Assembly (NCBI GenBank): GCA_015039315.1
Contig: WIDE01000082.1
Coordinates: 1 to 24,524, forward strand
From: Clavulina sp. PMI_390
Lineage: Eukaryota > Basidiomycota > Agaricomycetes > Cantharellales > Hydnaceae
Direction: 5' to 3'
Length of the DNA stretch: 24,524 bases
In this document: positions 1 to 10,138 of the stretch, in pieces
Numbering within the stretch: position 1 is the first letter of the stretch
Layout of the letters: the number at the start of each line of letters is the position of its first letter
Notes under the pieces: generated by a model
Told to the model about the DNA's origin: nothing
The model's database searches: none
Seen by the model: the letters and a program-made list of their open reading frames with translations, nothing else
Made by a program: the position numbers and the translations under genes

Positions 1-2
1 AG

Positions 3-99
3 CATTGTGCAAGGAGATGAGGCTCCGCTCAAGAACGCGGCTGAATTCTTCGATTGCCCGAAGAGCGAGCAGTGCAAGATTCTCGGCATCAAAAATTGA
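3..99 (+). CDS. Last exon of a family-A small protein (copy A0, 5' part outside window)
   Basis: The window opens on the AG of an acceptor site. An open stretch of 97 nt follows and ends in TGA at 97-99. It encodes the C-terminal 31 residues of a protein clearly related to the four complete copies downstream. The signature is seen as EAPLKNAAEFF, then Q-C-K-ILGIKN at the end. The exon is exactly 97 nt and enters in phase 2, as in copies A2, A3 and A4. Function is unknown. It is the leftmost member of the cluster and its other five exons lie outside the window. The QCKILGI ending is shared with copy A2 only, which suggests they are close relatives. Confidence 0.8.
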   Translation, partial: IVQGDEAPLKNAAEFFDCPKSEQCKILGIKN

Positions 100-723
100 G
101 TGGCACTTCGTGGCTGCTCTTCTATTGGCGCTTCTAACCTCCTGAAAAATGTTACCTGAACTTCCGCCATATGCGCCCAATGTACATTAGCCGTTTGCTT
201 TCACACGTCCCGTTTCGTTTGCATTTCGAGTCCGAATGATATGAATCACAATGAATTCGGCTGACTCCGAAAGCGAAGCTAACTAAGGTATATAACTTAG
301 AAAACTATGGACCACGTCACCATAGGGTAACTAGACATAAACGCCTATTCCTCTCCATGATCCGAACAAAAGGTCATTGTCTTTCCACTCGTCCATCCCA
401 GCTAAGTGGATGGATGGCGTAGGTGTAGGTCGTAACTTTGTTATTGCCACAGGGAGAAGGCTCGATGCTAGAGAGGCGGCTCCACGGATTAGAAGTTCCA
501 TCGGCTGGTGATCTGGTGGCTATTTGGTGAGGCCGACCGCTTTGTCCTTGACGATCGCGTCCCTGTCAACGTCGTCCGCGATCGAACAAGCGAGCCCGTT
601 AGTGGGGCGTCCTCACATCAAGCGGTGTCCGCGAGGAATACCGCCCAGATATAACTCTCCTCCTCTTATCATCTCGCTACTATAAACCCTCTTTTACGCC
701 TGTTAGGACCCTCTGTGATTATC
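100..723. other. Intergenic region, copy A0 to copy A1
   Basis: No gene is seen. The first part is the 3' flank of A0. The last about 180 nt are the upstream region of A1, with a block of CGATCG words around 553-585 that recurs in front of other copies. There are AT-rich candidate TATA elements at 649-654 and 681-686. Confidence 0.5.
649..686 (+). promoter_or_regulatory. Candidate core promoter of copy A1
   Basis: ATATAA at 649-654 and TATAAA at 681-686 lie 70-75 and 38-43 nt before the ATG at 724. The other complete copies have a TATA-like element about 71-89 nt before their ATG, so the distal one matches the family spacing better. This is inferred from position and sequence only. Confidence 0.4.
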
Positions 724-1567
724 ATGGCTGCCATCCACTCGCTTATCCAAGCAGAATTGAGTTTGCTTCGCTCATTCGGTCAAGTACGTGTCGCACTTAG
801 CCCAGTTCCCTCCTCCAATTTTGACGACGAAGCCCTTAGCATTGGGCGGGCGATATTCTTCGTGGAGCAGCAGAGGACGACCTCATCGAATCGATGAAGC
901 TCTTCAGTTGGAAGACAGTTTTCTTCGTCGTCCGTATACTAGTTCATGACCGTCTCCTGCAATTTGGCTAAGACTGAAATCAACCATTTGGTCAGGGATC
1001 TGATACCTTGCTACTACTACCTCTGGTAGATGAAAACTTCGGTGAAGGCGTCGCAGATGAGTACAAGCTTGACTACGATGTCGTGAGTAGCTGTTTTGTT
1101 ATTTATTCCACCCCAAGAACACGTTAATAGAGCCGGTCGCATAGATCAAGCATCTCATCAATGATATAGAGAATCTAAGACTGAACGACCATGAAGCCTA
1201 TCACATAGTCGAGAAATTAATGGCGCTTGTTGAATCACCATAGTGAGTGCCTAAGGTGGCTCTTATTAAGCCTTGTCCGTTGGGGGCTGACTTTATGCAA
1301 GTCGTATGTCAACAGTCACCGAGTTGCAATGGATTCCTAAGAAGGATCAACGCAAAGTGATTGGGACGTATGAACAAACCGTTGATGCCTTCAAGAAAAC
1401 GTGCGTTAGTGGACGGCTGGTGTCGCCCATGCTGTGGAATCTAAACATGCTTTCGATGATTCATTAGAGTCGAGTCTTCATCTAAGGCCCCACTAAGAAA
1501 CGCATCCGAATTCTTTGATGTCTCTGCACAGCGCCAACGCGAGATCCTTGGCATCAAAGCTGATTGA
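724..1567 (+). CDS. Family-A small protein of unknown function, copy A1 (six exons)
   Basis: I do not recognise this protein. My model joins 724-783, 840-929, 996-1082, 1145-1242, 1302-1400 and 1468-1567, giving 177 residues. All introns start with GT and end with AG, with phases 0,0,0,2,2. Exons 2, 3 and 5 are exactly 90, 87 and 99 nt as in the other copies. Exon 1 is 60 nt instead of 51, exon 4 is 98 instead of 101, and exon 6 is 100 instead of 97. Visible landmarks are FSWKTVFFV at the end of exon 2, a leucine-rich run after GSD in exon 3, YKLDYD at the end of exon 3, and APLRNASEFFD followed by QREILGIKAD at the C terminus. There is no signal peptide and no clear membrane helix. It is the most diverged complete copy. 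The exon 5 acceptor is AAG rather than the usual CAG/TAG, so that junction is the least certain. Confidence 0.75.
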
Positions 1568-2343
1568 CGTTGTCCCTTGCTTGCTGTTCGGCCATAATTT
1601 GGTCTAACCGATAAATCGGCCACAATATTTGATTTTCACATCATAATATTACCCATGGCAGTTGAAATAATCTTTGCTTGGTGGGCCAAAGAACCAGATG
1701 CTAGGCGTGGACCACTTCTCTTACAACATCAATACACTTCTCCGTGATTACAATATTTCTCCGCCGCTCGTAGCACAACAAAGAATCAGAGGGGCTTCCA
1801 ATAAGAGACGGGGGAAAATCTTGATGCGAACAGTGAGAACTTCGATTTCGTCCACCTGACCACTGCTCAATCCCGCAGCAAACTTGTTTGGAGGGGCATG
1901 TTGCGTGGATTCTATTTAGAAGACTCCAAAACTCTCCTCTGACAAGCCGGTTACCGAACAGGTTCCTCGTATGAGACTACTCTATAGGGTGACGATTGGA
2001 TAATAATTACTTCTAGCAATGTTCAATTATCACCGCTCGAAGTAACGGAAGCGTATCGGTGAATGGTATGCCTCGCGGGCCCGCCTCGCTAAGGGTCTCG
2101 TGAGCAACCATCACGACCTCGCAAACCGTGAGATTGAGCCATTCCGAACCCGCTGTATACCTTGAATGGTAGCTCGATGATATCAGCGCGGTTTTTGGCC
2201 CTTCTTGAAGATCTTTTCATGAGTCCAAGAGAAGTAGTTCCCCATTATTGGCCTTCATGGTGATATATAAAAAGCCCTCATGAAAACCTTCCTCTGAAAC
2301 CAAGCTACCTCGAGTCGCCTCCGCATCCTTTGCTTGGAAAACC
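1568..2343. other. Intergenic region, copy A1 to copy A2
   Basis: About 780 nt with only short open frames that show no family resemblance. The 3' end holds the A2 promoter. I see no RNA gene or mobile element here. Confidence 0.5.
2264..2273 (+). promoter_or_regulatory. TATA box of copy A2
   Basis: TATATAAAAA lies 71-80 nt before the ATG at 2344, close to the spacing seen in front of copies A3 and A4. Confidence 0.5.
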
Positions 2344-3190
2344 ATGGAACACCAAATCACAAGTGCTCTGGCTGATCTCCAAAGACTTGGGGCGGTGCGT
2401 ACCTTATATGATCCCACATATTCCTTATACTATCCGTGGTCTAACACACTCTCAGGACTGGGCCAAGTTTAACATGATACATGCACCCGAAGAGATGCGG
2501 TTTCGTGCTTTGAAACTGTTTAGCTGGAAGATAGCCTTCTTCGCGGTGCGTGTTATATCCTTTGTCTTATATCGTGCGCATTGATTGAATAAGCTGTCAC
2601 TCTTCAAACCAGGGGGCTGACAACCTCCTAACACGGCGCGAGGTAGCCAAGCATAAAGGCGAACATGTTGCTAAAGAATATGAACTGGATTGCCATGCTG
2701 TAAGTCGTTCTCAACTCGTTTGTATTGCAGGCAGGAGTTAAACAAGGAGCGACAACATAGATCCAACGTCAGGTTCAGGACATCGAAAAAATTCGACCTG
2801 GGGATGATAAGACGTATGATTTGTTTAATCAGATCATGCAACTCGTTGAAACGTCACCAGAGTGAGCACCATCGATCAAAAATTTGGCACCCATTCGCTG
2901 GACTGTTAATTTTCCCACAGGAGGGCTAAGGTTCTCTTCGAACTTTATAACATCCCTGAGAAGGATCGGGCTGAATTGGTTAGCAACTATGACAAAACCA
3001 TCTGGGAGTTCCAGCAAAGGTACGTTCACAGTTGAAATCCGTCGTAGTATAGTTTCCATCTCACTGGAGAAATCGGTTTATCGTCTCTTCCAGCGTTGAG
3101 TTCCGTCCTGAGGCTCCACTCAAATGCGCATCGGACTTCTTTCAGTGTTCGGAGCATGAACAGTGCAAGATCCTTGGCATCTCAAACTAG
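2344..3190 (+). CDS. Family-A small protein of unknown function, copy A2 (six exons)
   Basis: Not recognised beyond its membership of the local family. Exons are 2344-2394, 2456-2545, 2613-2699, 2761-2861, 2921-3019 and 3094-3190. Their lengths are 51/90/87/101/99/97, identical to A3 and A4, with phases 0,0,0,2,2, giving 174 residues. Landmarks are FSWKIAFFA closing exon 2, GAD opening exon 3, YELDCHA closing exon 3, a charged exon 4 (DIEKIRPGDDK), and APLKCASDFF then QCKILGISN at the C terminus. The hydrophobic run after GAD that is prominent in A1, A3 and A4 is replaced here by NLLTRREVA, so any membrane-active role for that segment would be lost in this copy. No signal peptide. The start is the only ATG that fits the 51-nt exon 1. 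Confidence 0.8.
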
Positions 3191-3368
3191 TCGTTCACAT
3201 TTGGCTACTAGTGCTGCTTGATTATGCTTCGCTTCTCACATAGCTTGAATTGAGAATAAACTGAATGTACATTAACGCTTCGCGTAACATGAAAAGATGT
3301 CTCCCGCTTCGCGAGCCTTTGTTCTAATCGCGATATTCGTACTGAAGGGTCCATAAGAGGATGGTTTT

Positions 3369-3384
3369 GAGAGAGAGAGAGAGA
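3369..3384. repeat. (GA)8 microsatellite
   Basis: Eight uninterrupted GA units directly downstream of copy A2. A simple repeat with no evident function. Confidence 0.9.
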
Positions 3385-3529
3385 TGATCGGCTGTCGGGC
3401 TGCCGAAAAGGCGCCTAGGGCGGAGGCTATACTACATTATAATTACATGGTCTGTATCCTAACCTCTACTGGGTGGTTCAATGCGGTTTGCGGCACCGGA
3501 TGGTTTTGAGACGTTCACAGATCCCGCGA

Positions 3530-3794
3530 CTGCGTCTTTGTCGCTTCCTTGTCAAAGTCATTGAGTCCCCGCGATCGGAGAAAGTGCCCCAGCGCAGCAA
3601 TTGAACCTGTCACATGAATATAGCGTTATGGACGGCTTTGGAGCAACATTCCCTCCACCATAAAGCTGAAATATTCCGCCTTATAGCCAGGCTCCTCTTC
3701 CACACACTATCTCCGATATTAATGTACAATAAGGATTCTCTGCCTCGATGACCTTGTCCAAAAACAACTAGCCGAGTTGAGCCAGTCCGGCGAA
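3530..3794 (+). pseudogene. Relic of a family-A copy: promoter and exon 1 only
   Basis: At 3744-3794 there is a 51-nt open segment, the exact exon 1 length of the family. It encodes LDDLVQKQLAELSQSGE, which lines up without gaps with exon 1 of A2 (MEHQITSALADLQRLGA) and resembles A1. The initiator ATG is CTC here, and the donor reads GTGGTG instead of a GTGCGT type. About 150-215 nt upstream are CTTGTCAAAGTCA, also in front of A4, and CCGCGATCGGA, also in front of A3, at a spacing like that of the intact genes. No exon 2-6 remnant was found before the F-box gene. The protein match is short, so this is a moderate-confidence call supported mainly by the combination with the upstream words. Confidence 0.45.
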
Positions 3795-4151
3795 GTGGTG
3801 AAAGTAATATCCATTCGGTGACATTTGAAAGGCAGAAGTGCTAGCTTGCTCCAGATTCCGACATATCGTTGTGAGCCTGCTGGTAGTCAAGAGGATTTTC
3901 TGGGTTCTGTCACACGCGAAGAGGCGGCACCTGTTCTAAATTAGTGGCTGAGCCTGGCATTCGCTTTTCGTGGGACATTGGCGGTGGGAGGACTTGGTTA
4001 TGCACTGGGCGCTTGCCGCCGCTACCGATGATAGTTATCGGCCTCTCACTCACTTCCTTCTTTGGGCGAGGTAGTGACAAATTTGTGTTTCCTCCTGCTA
4101 TAACTTTCTCTGGCTTGAGATCCGAGGCCTCCAGACGCTCACCAGTCAGAG

Positions 4152-5687
4152 ATGGACTTGCATACACAAACCTCAAGAATGCACAATTCCAACCAACCAC
4201 TTTTTCGTCTCCCATACGAGCTCATCTCTTCAATTCTCGAGAATATCGCAAGTGATGAAGATGCGCTTTATTGGAAACTGATTCGGGAACCAACATATCC
4301 GCTGGATGTGAAGGAACCCAGTGATGCGCTTCGGTCGATGAATTCAATCTGCCACCAGATGCGATCCATCGCCTTGCAGTCTCCACGGTGCTGGACCAAC
4401 TTAGTCATCGGGGCCACGAATGGTGATCCAAAGCACCAATGGGACGTTTTCCCTTCGCGCGATGTCCTGAGTCCTCTACTTTCGCGCTCGAAAGATCATC
4501 CTATCAATCTTGTACTCTACATCCCCGAGGATTTGGATGAAGATGAAGCCACAATCGAGTCCTTCAATCCATCCACTCTCATCCGAGTGGCAGCTGCCAT
4601 CCTCCCTCATCTCAAACGGTGCCAAAATATCGCTCTCATTGTGCATAGCGATGTAGGATCCCCGTCTATCTCACGGTACCTTCGCGAGGATGCCCAGTGG
4701 CATTCAGCCTGCGTCGCGTTGAATCACGTCATGATCTTTGATATTGGATCCTACCAACGTGGATCTACTTGGGGCTTGGAGCCATTCTGGAACTCCGAGA
4801 TTCATCAGCTCAAATCACTCAGTATCCAGGGGTTCAATCGCTTCGGAAGGTCAATTTCAATCGATGAGCAGCTAGTTGGCCCAGAATTGCAGAGCCTTCG
4901 AGTGGTTGGTGGTCTACAGAACTTGGCGTTGATCCAAATTCTTCGTCAATGTCAAAATTTAGACCACCTCACCTTGCGGTCGACAGCTGTTTCTAGTAGC
5001 GAGTCTCAGATACCCCTTTTGGCGATGCCTGGCCTCAGATACCTCACGATCGAGAGCCTTGGTCTCTTCAATTGTGATCCGTACATAATCTCCCCTATCT
5101 GTGAGCAGCTCGTGCTGAATGAGGTATCACTCCCAGGAGATATGGATCACCCAGAAGATGTCATCTTTCGTGATGGTTTGGCCACCCTGACCAAGCTCAA
5201 GCGATGTAAGCTATACTATCTCCCAGATCTCAGCCCTATCATTCGATGGCTTCACCGCCACCCAACAATCGAGCAGCTGGCGTTCGCACGACCAGTAGGT
5301 GGGCCGTGGGGCTCGCATATGGAGCCTCAGACTCTGCCGCTCCTCCTGGATAATATGATATCCTCTCGGAAAAAGGAAGAGTCATTTTTATCGAATCTAC
5401 AACTGCTCGCGTACGAGCTACGAGAGGAGCACGAGATTGGCCATGTTCATTCCATAATCGACTCCTTCGTTAAGCTCATTACTCAACTCGTCTCATCATA
5501 CCCTGGATTACGGTTTCATATTTTCATTCGTCTATACCAAGGGGGTCTCAGCATATCGTATCAACAAAGAGTAGAGTTATCAAAGCGCTGCAGGAGCGTG
5601 GCTGATATACTTGCCGAGGCGGCTAGCAAGATGGAGAGCTTCCAATTTACTATTGGAAAGATGATGCTGGACTGGGAGACGTATTAG
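4152..5687 (+). CDS. F-box protein, copy 1 (intronless)
   Basis: A single open frame of 511 residues with no intron, unlike almost every other gene in the window. Residues about 18-86 look like an F-box: FRLPYELISSILE at the start, a spacer, then MRSIALQSPRCWTNLVI. The rest contains irregular leucine-rich segments (for example LKSLSIQGF, LQSLRVVGG, LDHLTLRS, LRYLTIES) of the kind that form a substrate-binding surface. By family knowledge such proteins bind Skp1 and serve as substrate receptors of SCF ubiquitin ligases; the substrate cannot be told. The ATG at 4152 is preferred over the in-frame ATG at 4179 because its N terminus aligns with that of the downstream paralogue at 6415, which shares domain order and a C-terminal IG...LDW motif. 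Large families of this kind are common in Agaricomycetes. Confidence 0.85.
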   Translation: MDLHTQTSRMHNSNQPLFRLPYELISSILENIASDEDALYWKLIREPTYPLDVKEPSDALRSMNSICHQMRSIALQSPRCWTNLVIGATNGDPKHQWDVFPSRDVLSPLLSRSKDHPINLVLYIPEDLDEDEATIESFNPSTLIRVAAAILPHLKRCQNIALIVHSDVGSPSISRYLREDAQWHSACVALNHVMIFDIGSYQRGSTWGLEPFWNSEIHQLKSLSIQGFNRFGRSISIDEQLVGPELQSLRVVGGLQNLALIQILRQCQNLDHLTLRSTAVSSSESQIPLLAMPGLRYLTIESLGLFNCDPYIISPICEQLVLNEVSLPGDMDHPEDVIFRDGLATLTKLKRCKLYYLPDLSPIIRWLHRHPTIEQLAFARPVGGPWGSHMEPQTLPLLLDNMISSRKKEESFLSNLQLLAYELREEHEIGHVHSIIDSFVKLITQLVSSYPGLRFHIFIRLYQGGLSISYQQRVELSKRCRSVADILAEAASKMESFQFTIGKMMLDWETY

Positions 5688-6414
5688 GAATGCCAAAAGT
5701 GTGGTGCTATGAAGTCTTATTGTACATACATGAGCGGTCATTGTGCCTCTCCGCCGCCCAGAGATCGGAGGTTGTGATTGGTGGATCAGGCTCGAAGTTG
5801 ACAGCCTTACAACTACTCCCTACCACATAGTACGCTCAGCCATCACCGCCCTCGCTCGAGGCACCAGACCAGCATACTTTATAATCGTTGCCAGACATTG
5901 CAGAGCAGTCAGAGCACGTCGTGGTACATCGCTGTCTGTCGTCAACCGGGACCTTCCCTCCGACTGTCCGCCAACTGGTCACCTCAGGGGCGGCAACAAG
6001 ACTCGCTGAACGTTCCGATTAGTCTCGATATTTCGATCTGTGAAAATATATATCTTGTGCGGGCATTTGTACTTGTGTCATTCTCTCCAGGTGCCACCTC
6101 TCATCGAAGGTTCCTGCCATAGCCCCTCTTGTGCTGTTCACCTCCCTGAAGATCTTGCAGCTAAATCTCAATTCCAGAGCAGCAGATTAAGAGTAGGGTT
6201 ATGGGGTGAGTCATCTCGTATACCCATTCTCTCTTGAGCGGGCCCTATTCCGGGCCCGGCGCGGGGCATGTCGGCAGTGACATCAGCAGAGTCGGCCATA
6301 TCTGGGATCGCTAAGAATTCACTGATGCCTGATTTATGACCCAGGTCTCTAACTTCATCATCCCAATACTTCGAGGATCATATCGAGGAGGCCAATCAAA
6401 TCAGTTTTGTTTGC
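5688..6414. other. Intergenic region between the two F-box genes
   Basis: Several short overlapping open frames (60-90 codons) on the plus strand have no recognisable domain. A GC-rich inverted repeat CGGGCCC/GGGCCCG with a 6-nt loop lies at 6239-6258. No RNA gene is seen. Confidence 0.5.
6239..6258. repeat. Small GC-rich inverted repeat
   Basis: CGGGCCC, a 6-nt loop, then GGGCCCG: a perfect 7-bp stem about 160 nt before the second F-box ATG. It could form a hairpin, but no function is evident. Confidence 0.6.
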
Positions 6415-7968
6415 ATGAATCTCATCGACGCTACAGCTGCACAGTTGCACAACGATCGACAGCCAATCTTTCGTCTACCTGACGAATTGCTCTCCCAAAT
6501 CCTTGAGATTTCTTCGAAAGATACGGACTACTTGTCATGGAAGAAGTTGTCGGGAGGAAACTTGCGTGAAAGCTTCCGGTCCATGAATCTATTGTGTCGC
6601 CGAATGCGAGCCATAGCTCTCTATTCCCCAAGGTGTTGGACAACTACTGTGGTTGGCATATCGAATCAACAAAATTGCAACAAAGTATCATTCTTCCCAT
6701 CGCTTGACACCTTGGACACCTTGCTAATCCGCTCCAAAACTCTCCCGATCACAATCATCTTCTCTCACTCTGTCAGCGGAGGAACCAACAATCGAGATCC
6801 CGTTCTCCAAATGGGCTCAACTATTCTTCCCCACTTGAAGCGTTGTTCCCACATTGCTTTCATGGGTATCAAACACGGGATGGGATCGGGTGCTGTAGCA
6901 CAGTTACTACGCGAACTGCCTAGCTGGGATCTTGAGTGCGCGACATTGGAGAGGGTCACGATAATTGACCCACTCCCGGCCAAGCGCGAATCCTGGGGTC
7001 TCCAGCCGGTCTGGGACACCGATGTGCACCAAATCAGAACACTCGAGATTCTAGGATTCAAGGCCAATCGTTTCAGCCGTGTAGCCATTGACCACCATTT
7101 CGTTAGCTCCGGGTTGCGGAGCCTGAAAGTGGTCGGCAACATCGAGCCAGGTAGTCTCGCAAAGCTCCTCCAACAATGCCTCCATTTGCGCAACTTTGAA
7201 TGGACTCCGACAGACGCTACCGACATCGCATCAGGGACGTCCCGCTTTCCTCGACAATTCGTGCTACGGGAGCTTATTTCGCTCAAGCTTTCTGGCCCCA
7301 GTCTGAAATACTGTGACCCGTTGCTCCTAGCCCCGCATTGCGAGCAGCTCATCCTCAATAATATGGTGATGAGCAACGGCGTGATGGGGCCGTTAATCTT
7401 TCGTGATGATGTCTCAGCTCTCGCTCAGTTGAAGCAATGTCAGCTGTACCATGCGCCCGACGACTTGAGTGTCATCCAGCGGTGGCTCATACGTCATCCG
7501 AACATCGAGCAAGTGGCGTTCACTTGCCTCCGGGTAGATCGCTGGCCAAGCTGGTGGGCACAAAAGCGGTCCACCATAGCAGAGCTCTTTGAGTCATTCA
7601 TTCCAAACCTGTTGGAAGACGAAAAAGCGTCAGAACTCCTACCGGACATGAGAGTACTCGCATACGAGATGTCCGAGAGCGATGTCATTTGGGAGACCCT
7701 TCCGAACGTCCACATTCTAACTCGCGCCATCTCGCGGCTCCTCCTCTCTCGTCCTGCCCTCGAGGTCAAGCTCTTCATTCGCCTCGACAACGCAACGCGG
7801 CATGTGGAGAACGCAGGAGGATCAAAGGAGCTGCCCAGAGACCTCACAGTGCCTAAAGCGGTCAAGAAGCAGCTACAAACACTGATAGAGGCAAGCAGGA
7901 AGATCGAAAGGCTGGATGTCGTGATAGGGGGTATAGCGCTCGACTGGTCGTGGGACTGGAACGGATGA
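6415..7968 (+). CDS. F-box protein, copy 2 (intronless)
   Basis: A 517-residue single-exon frame, a paralogue of the gene at 4152 in the same orientation, 727 nt downstream. The F-box-like segment is at about residues 19-80 (FRLPDELLSQILE, then MRAIALYSPRCWTT). The leucine-rich body aligns over its length. Shared landmarks include LPHLKRC, W.L.P.W....HQ, CDP......CEQL.LN, IFRD....L..LK.C.LY and HP.IEQ.AF. The C terminus again has IG...LDW. The predicted role is SCF substrate receptor (family knowledge) with unknown target. The body has diverged considerably from copy 1 while the frame stayed open, which argues that both are functional rather than one being a decaying copy. The minus strand of this gene also shows open frames of 203 and 123 codons, which I regard as shadows. 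Confidence 0.85.
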   Translation: MNLIDATAAQLHNDRQPIFRLPDELLSQILEISSKDTDYLSWKKLSGGNLRESFRSMNLLCRRMRAIALYSPRCWTTTVVGISNQQNCNKVSFFPSLDTLDTLLIRSKTLPITIIFSHSVSGGTNNRDPVLQMGSTILPHLKRCSHIAFMGIKHGMGSGAVAQLLRELPSWDLECATLERVTIIDPLPAKRESWGLQPVWDTDVHQIRTLEILGFKANRFSRVAIDHHFVSSGLRSLKVVGNIEPGSLAKLLQQCLHLRNFEWTPTDATDIASGTSRFPRQFVLRELISLKLSGPSLKYCDPLLLAPHCEQLILNNMVMSNGVMGPLIFRDDVSALAQLKQCQLYHAPDDLSVIQRWLIRHPNIEQVAFTCLRVDRWPSWWAQKRSTIAELFESFIPNLLEDEKASELLPDMRVLAYEMSESDVIWETLPNVHILTRAISRLLLSRPALEVKLFIRLDNATRHVENAGGSKELPRDLTVPKAVKKQLQTLIEASRKIERLDVVIGGIALDWSWDWNG

Positions 7969-8112
7969 ATTGTGAATAATAGAATGGATTGAGGATGATT
8001 GAAACGATTGTTGTATTTTGTACATGCAAATGTTGATTACTCCCCATTCCTCATAAGATGTGTGTGGATGGTTAAAGTAAGTAGATCATGTGAGAGATAA
8101 CGAATGATGGGC

Positions 8113-10138
8113 TTAGCGGCCATCAGCGATCAGCCTGCCGGGTTGCTCAACCCATGATCGCCAGGTCTCAACGAATGCGGCCATCTCCGCACCTAGGGGG
8201 CAGTAAATTTCAAAACAGGATGGCTTATCAGCTCCTTGTACTGCTCTCAATATTCAGAGTTCGCGTACCTTCGATGACTCGATGGTCAGCACTCCAGCTT
8301 ACGTTCACCTCGAGCCGCCGCTGCTGAACTCCAGGCTGGCTCTCCAGCTCCTTCATGACCCACTTGGCGCGTCCAATAGCGACGATCGCGACGCCTCCAC
8401 CAGGGACAAGAAGTGGGTGGGCCCATTCTATTATTAAGCAACACAGTGAGTCACCTCACTCCAAGTGCAATCAAGACGCGAGATGTACTGACCTCCTTTC
8501 CCAATCGCTCCAACGTTGGACACCGTGATCGTGCCACCAGCCCTCGGCATCTCCTTCGTCGTCAAACCAGACGGGACCTGTCTCCCTAGCGTCTGAAGCC
8601 TCCTCAGCTCACCCATAATCTCGTACGCATTCATCTTCTCCACACCCTGGATCGTCGGGGAGTAGAGCCCCGTCGGCGTAGACATCCCCACGCTGATATC
8701 TGCACCCGGGCGGAGTGTGAGAGTCGGTTTACCAGAATCGGCGGACGAGGGGGTGATGGTTGTGCGGAAGACGGGCCATTCGAGCATTGCGCGCGAGAGC
8801 GCCTTCATGAGCAGAGGGAGGACTGTTAAACGCGTGTATTGTTTTGTAGGGTCGGAGGTAGGAGCTGCGGGAGGATTGGTGAAGATAGAGTGGGGAGAGA
8901 TGGGGGCAGCGAACTTGGCGGGTGGTGGAGGGTTGAAGGATTGTGGGATGTGAGCGTTGAAGGTCGGGAGAAGGGCGTCAAGGGCAGTAAGGTCGAGGGT
9001 GGCAGAGTATCTAGAGAACGGTCCCATCAGGCGATTTAGGACTGGGAGAAGAAAAGGGTGGAGACTTACCCGAAATGAGGGATTTCAAGGCTCTGGATCA
9101 ACGAGGGGAGTGCCTCAGCGAAATTTGTGGTTGACACGTAAGAAGTAGACACACCTTCGTCATGGCCTTGTACATCGCCAGGCGCGTTCTTCCCATTTCA
9201 ATCTCCTGGGTTGCGGCAGGGACGACATTGGAGGCTGTCGTCGCGGCTTCCGTAGCAGCAGAGGAAGTGGAGGGCGCAGACTGCTTCGCAAGGTAGGCCT
9301 CCACATCCTTCATCTCTATCCGTCCCTCTTTGCCGCTTCCAGGCATGAGGAGCGAAAGGTCGTCAATATAGTTCTTCCTTGCAAAATGACGGACTGCAGG
9401 GAGAGCGAGTGATCCTTCAGCTGGTGGGAATTGAGAGCCTTCTGAACTTGCGTTTGCCGTGGCGGATGGTCGGGGTTTCCGGGGAGGTGGAGGTGTATAC
9501 GAAGATCGAGGCTGAGATGGGTCGAGAGGGTGTGGTCTTCTGGGGCGAGCAGGGGCATCCGTAGAAGTGGGGGTGGTGGTGACGGGTGGTGGGACAACAG
9601 GTGCAGGAGAAGAAGGGGTCTCTTCACTAGCTGGTGTAGTCTCCACGGGAGCTCCAACATTGGGGTCATTCTCAACAGCTTCGGTATCCTCAACCTCGAT
9701 AACGCAAAGGCCCTGCCCAACCTTAGCAATGTCGCCTTCCTGAACGAGCAACTCCTTGACGATACCATCGAATGGACTCGTGATCTCCACGCTCGCTTTG
9801 TCACTTTGGACCTCGCAGAGGGGGTCAAACATGCTGACCGTGGCGTTGGGCTCCACAGACCTAAAGAACACGGTGTTAATACTATGGCGCATCGTTGTTC
9901 AGATCATCGAGCTTCGTACCATTTCAGCACCTCACATTCTATTTGACAGTTCAACGTCAGTTTCCACCAAGGGTGCGAGTAATGAACAGCGTCACTCACC
10001 CGTGATCCCTTCCCCAATGTCGGCGAGCAAAAACGGTCGCAACGACTTCCCTCGCCAAACGGGCGAGGTTGAGAGCAGCCTCAGCGGGACTTTCCGCACG
10101 AACCGACGTGCGGTAACAAAGCCAATACGTCTAATCAT
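8113..10138 (-). CDS. DBT: Branched-chain alpha-keto acid dehydrogenase E2 (dihydrolipoamide branched-chain transacylase), mitochondrial
   Basis: Seven exons (minus strand): 10138-10000, 9938-9920, 9860-9155, 9113-9070, 9010-8493, 8427-8269 and 8192-8113, giving 554 residues. The enzyme transfers branched acyl groups from E1 to CoA in leucine, isoleucine and valine breakdown. The N terminus (MIRRIGFVTARRFVRK) is Arg-rich and lacks acidic residues, as expected of a mitochondrial presequence. The lipoyl domain spans about 37-112, with DIGEGIT and lipoyl-lysine K74 in EVQSDKASVEI. A Pro/Ser/Thr-rich linker follows. The E1/E3-binding domain is at about 206-245 (PAVRHFARKNYIDD). The catalytic domain runs from about 270 to the end (SLEIPHFGYS, SNVGAIG, NVSWSADHRVIEG). 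EVQSDKA points to the branched-chain rather than the pyruvate enzyme. The active-site motif reads HRVIEG (H524, E528) where the family motif is HxxxDG. The 19-nt exon 2 and the 41-nt intron 3 are unusually small, but all phases join. Length exceeds the usual about 480 because of long linkers. Confidence 0.9.

Larger units (their letters stand above)
3191..4151. other. Intergenic region, copy A2 to first F-box gene
   Basis: No intact gene is seen. It holds a short (GA)8 run, a degraded copy of a family-A promoter and exon 1 (listed separately), and the upstream region of the F-box gene. Both strands have open frames of about 100 codons at 3910-4255, but they overlap each other and show no recognisable domain. 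Confidence 0.5.

Noticed and set aside
3910..4255. Overlapping plus- and minus-strand frames of about 100 codons before the first F-box gene
   Set aside because: Each is the mirror of the other and neither shows a known domain. The plus one overlaps the F-box start in another frame.
6765..7376. 203-codon minus-strand frame inside the second F-box gene
   Set aside because: It is antisense to a gene with clear paralogue support, and Ser/Arg-rich composition is typical of a shadow frame.
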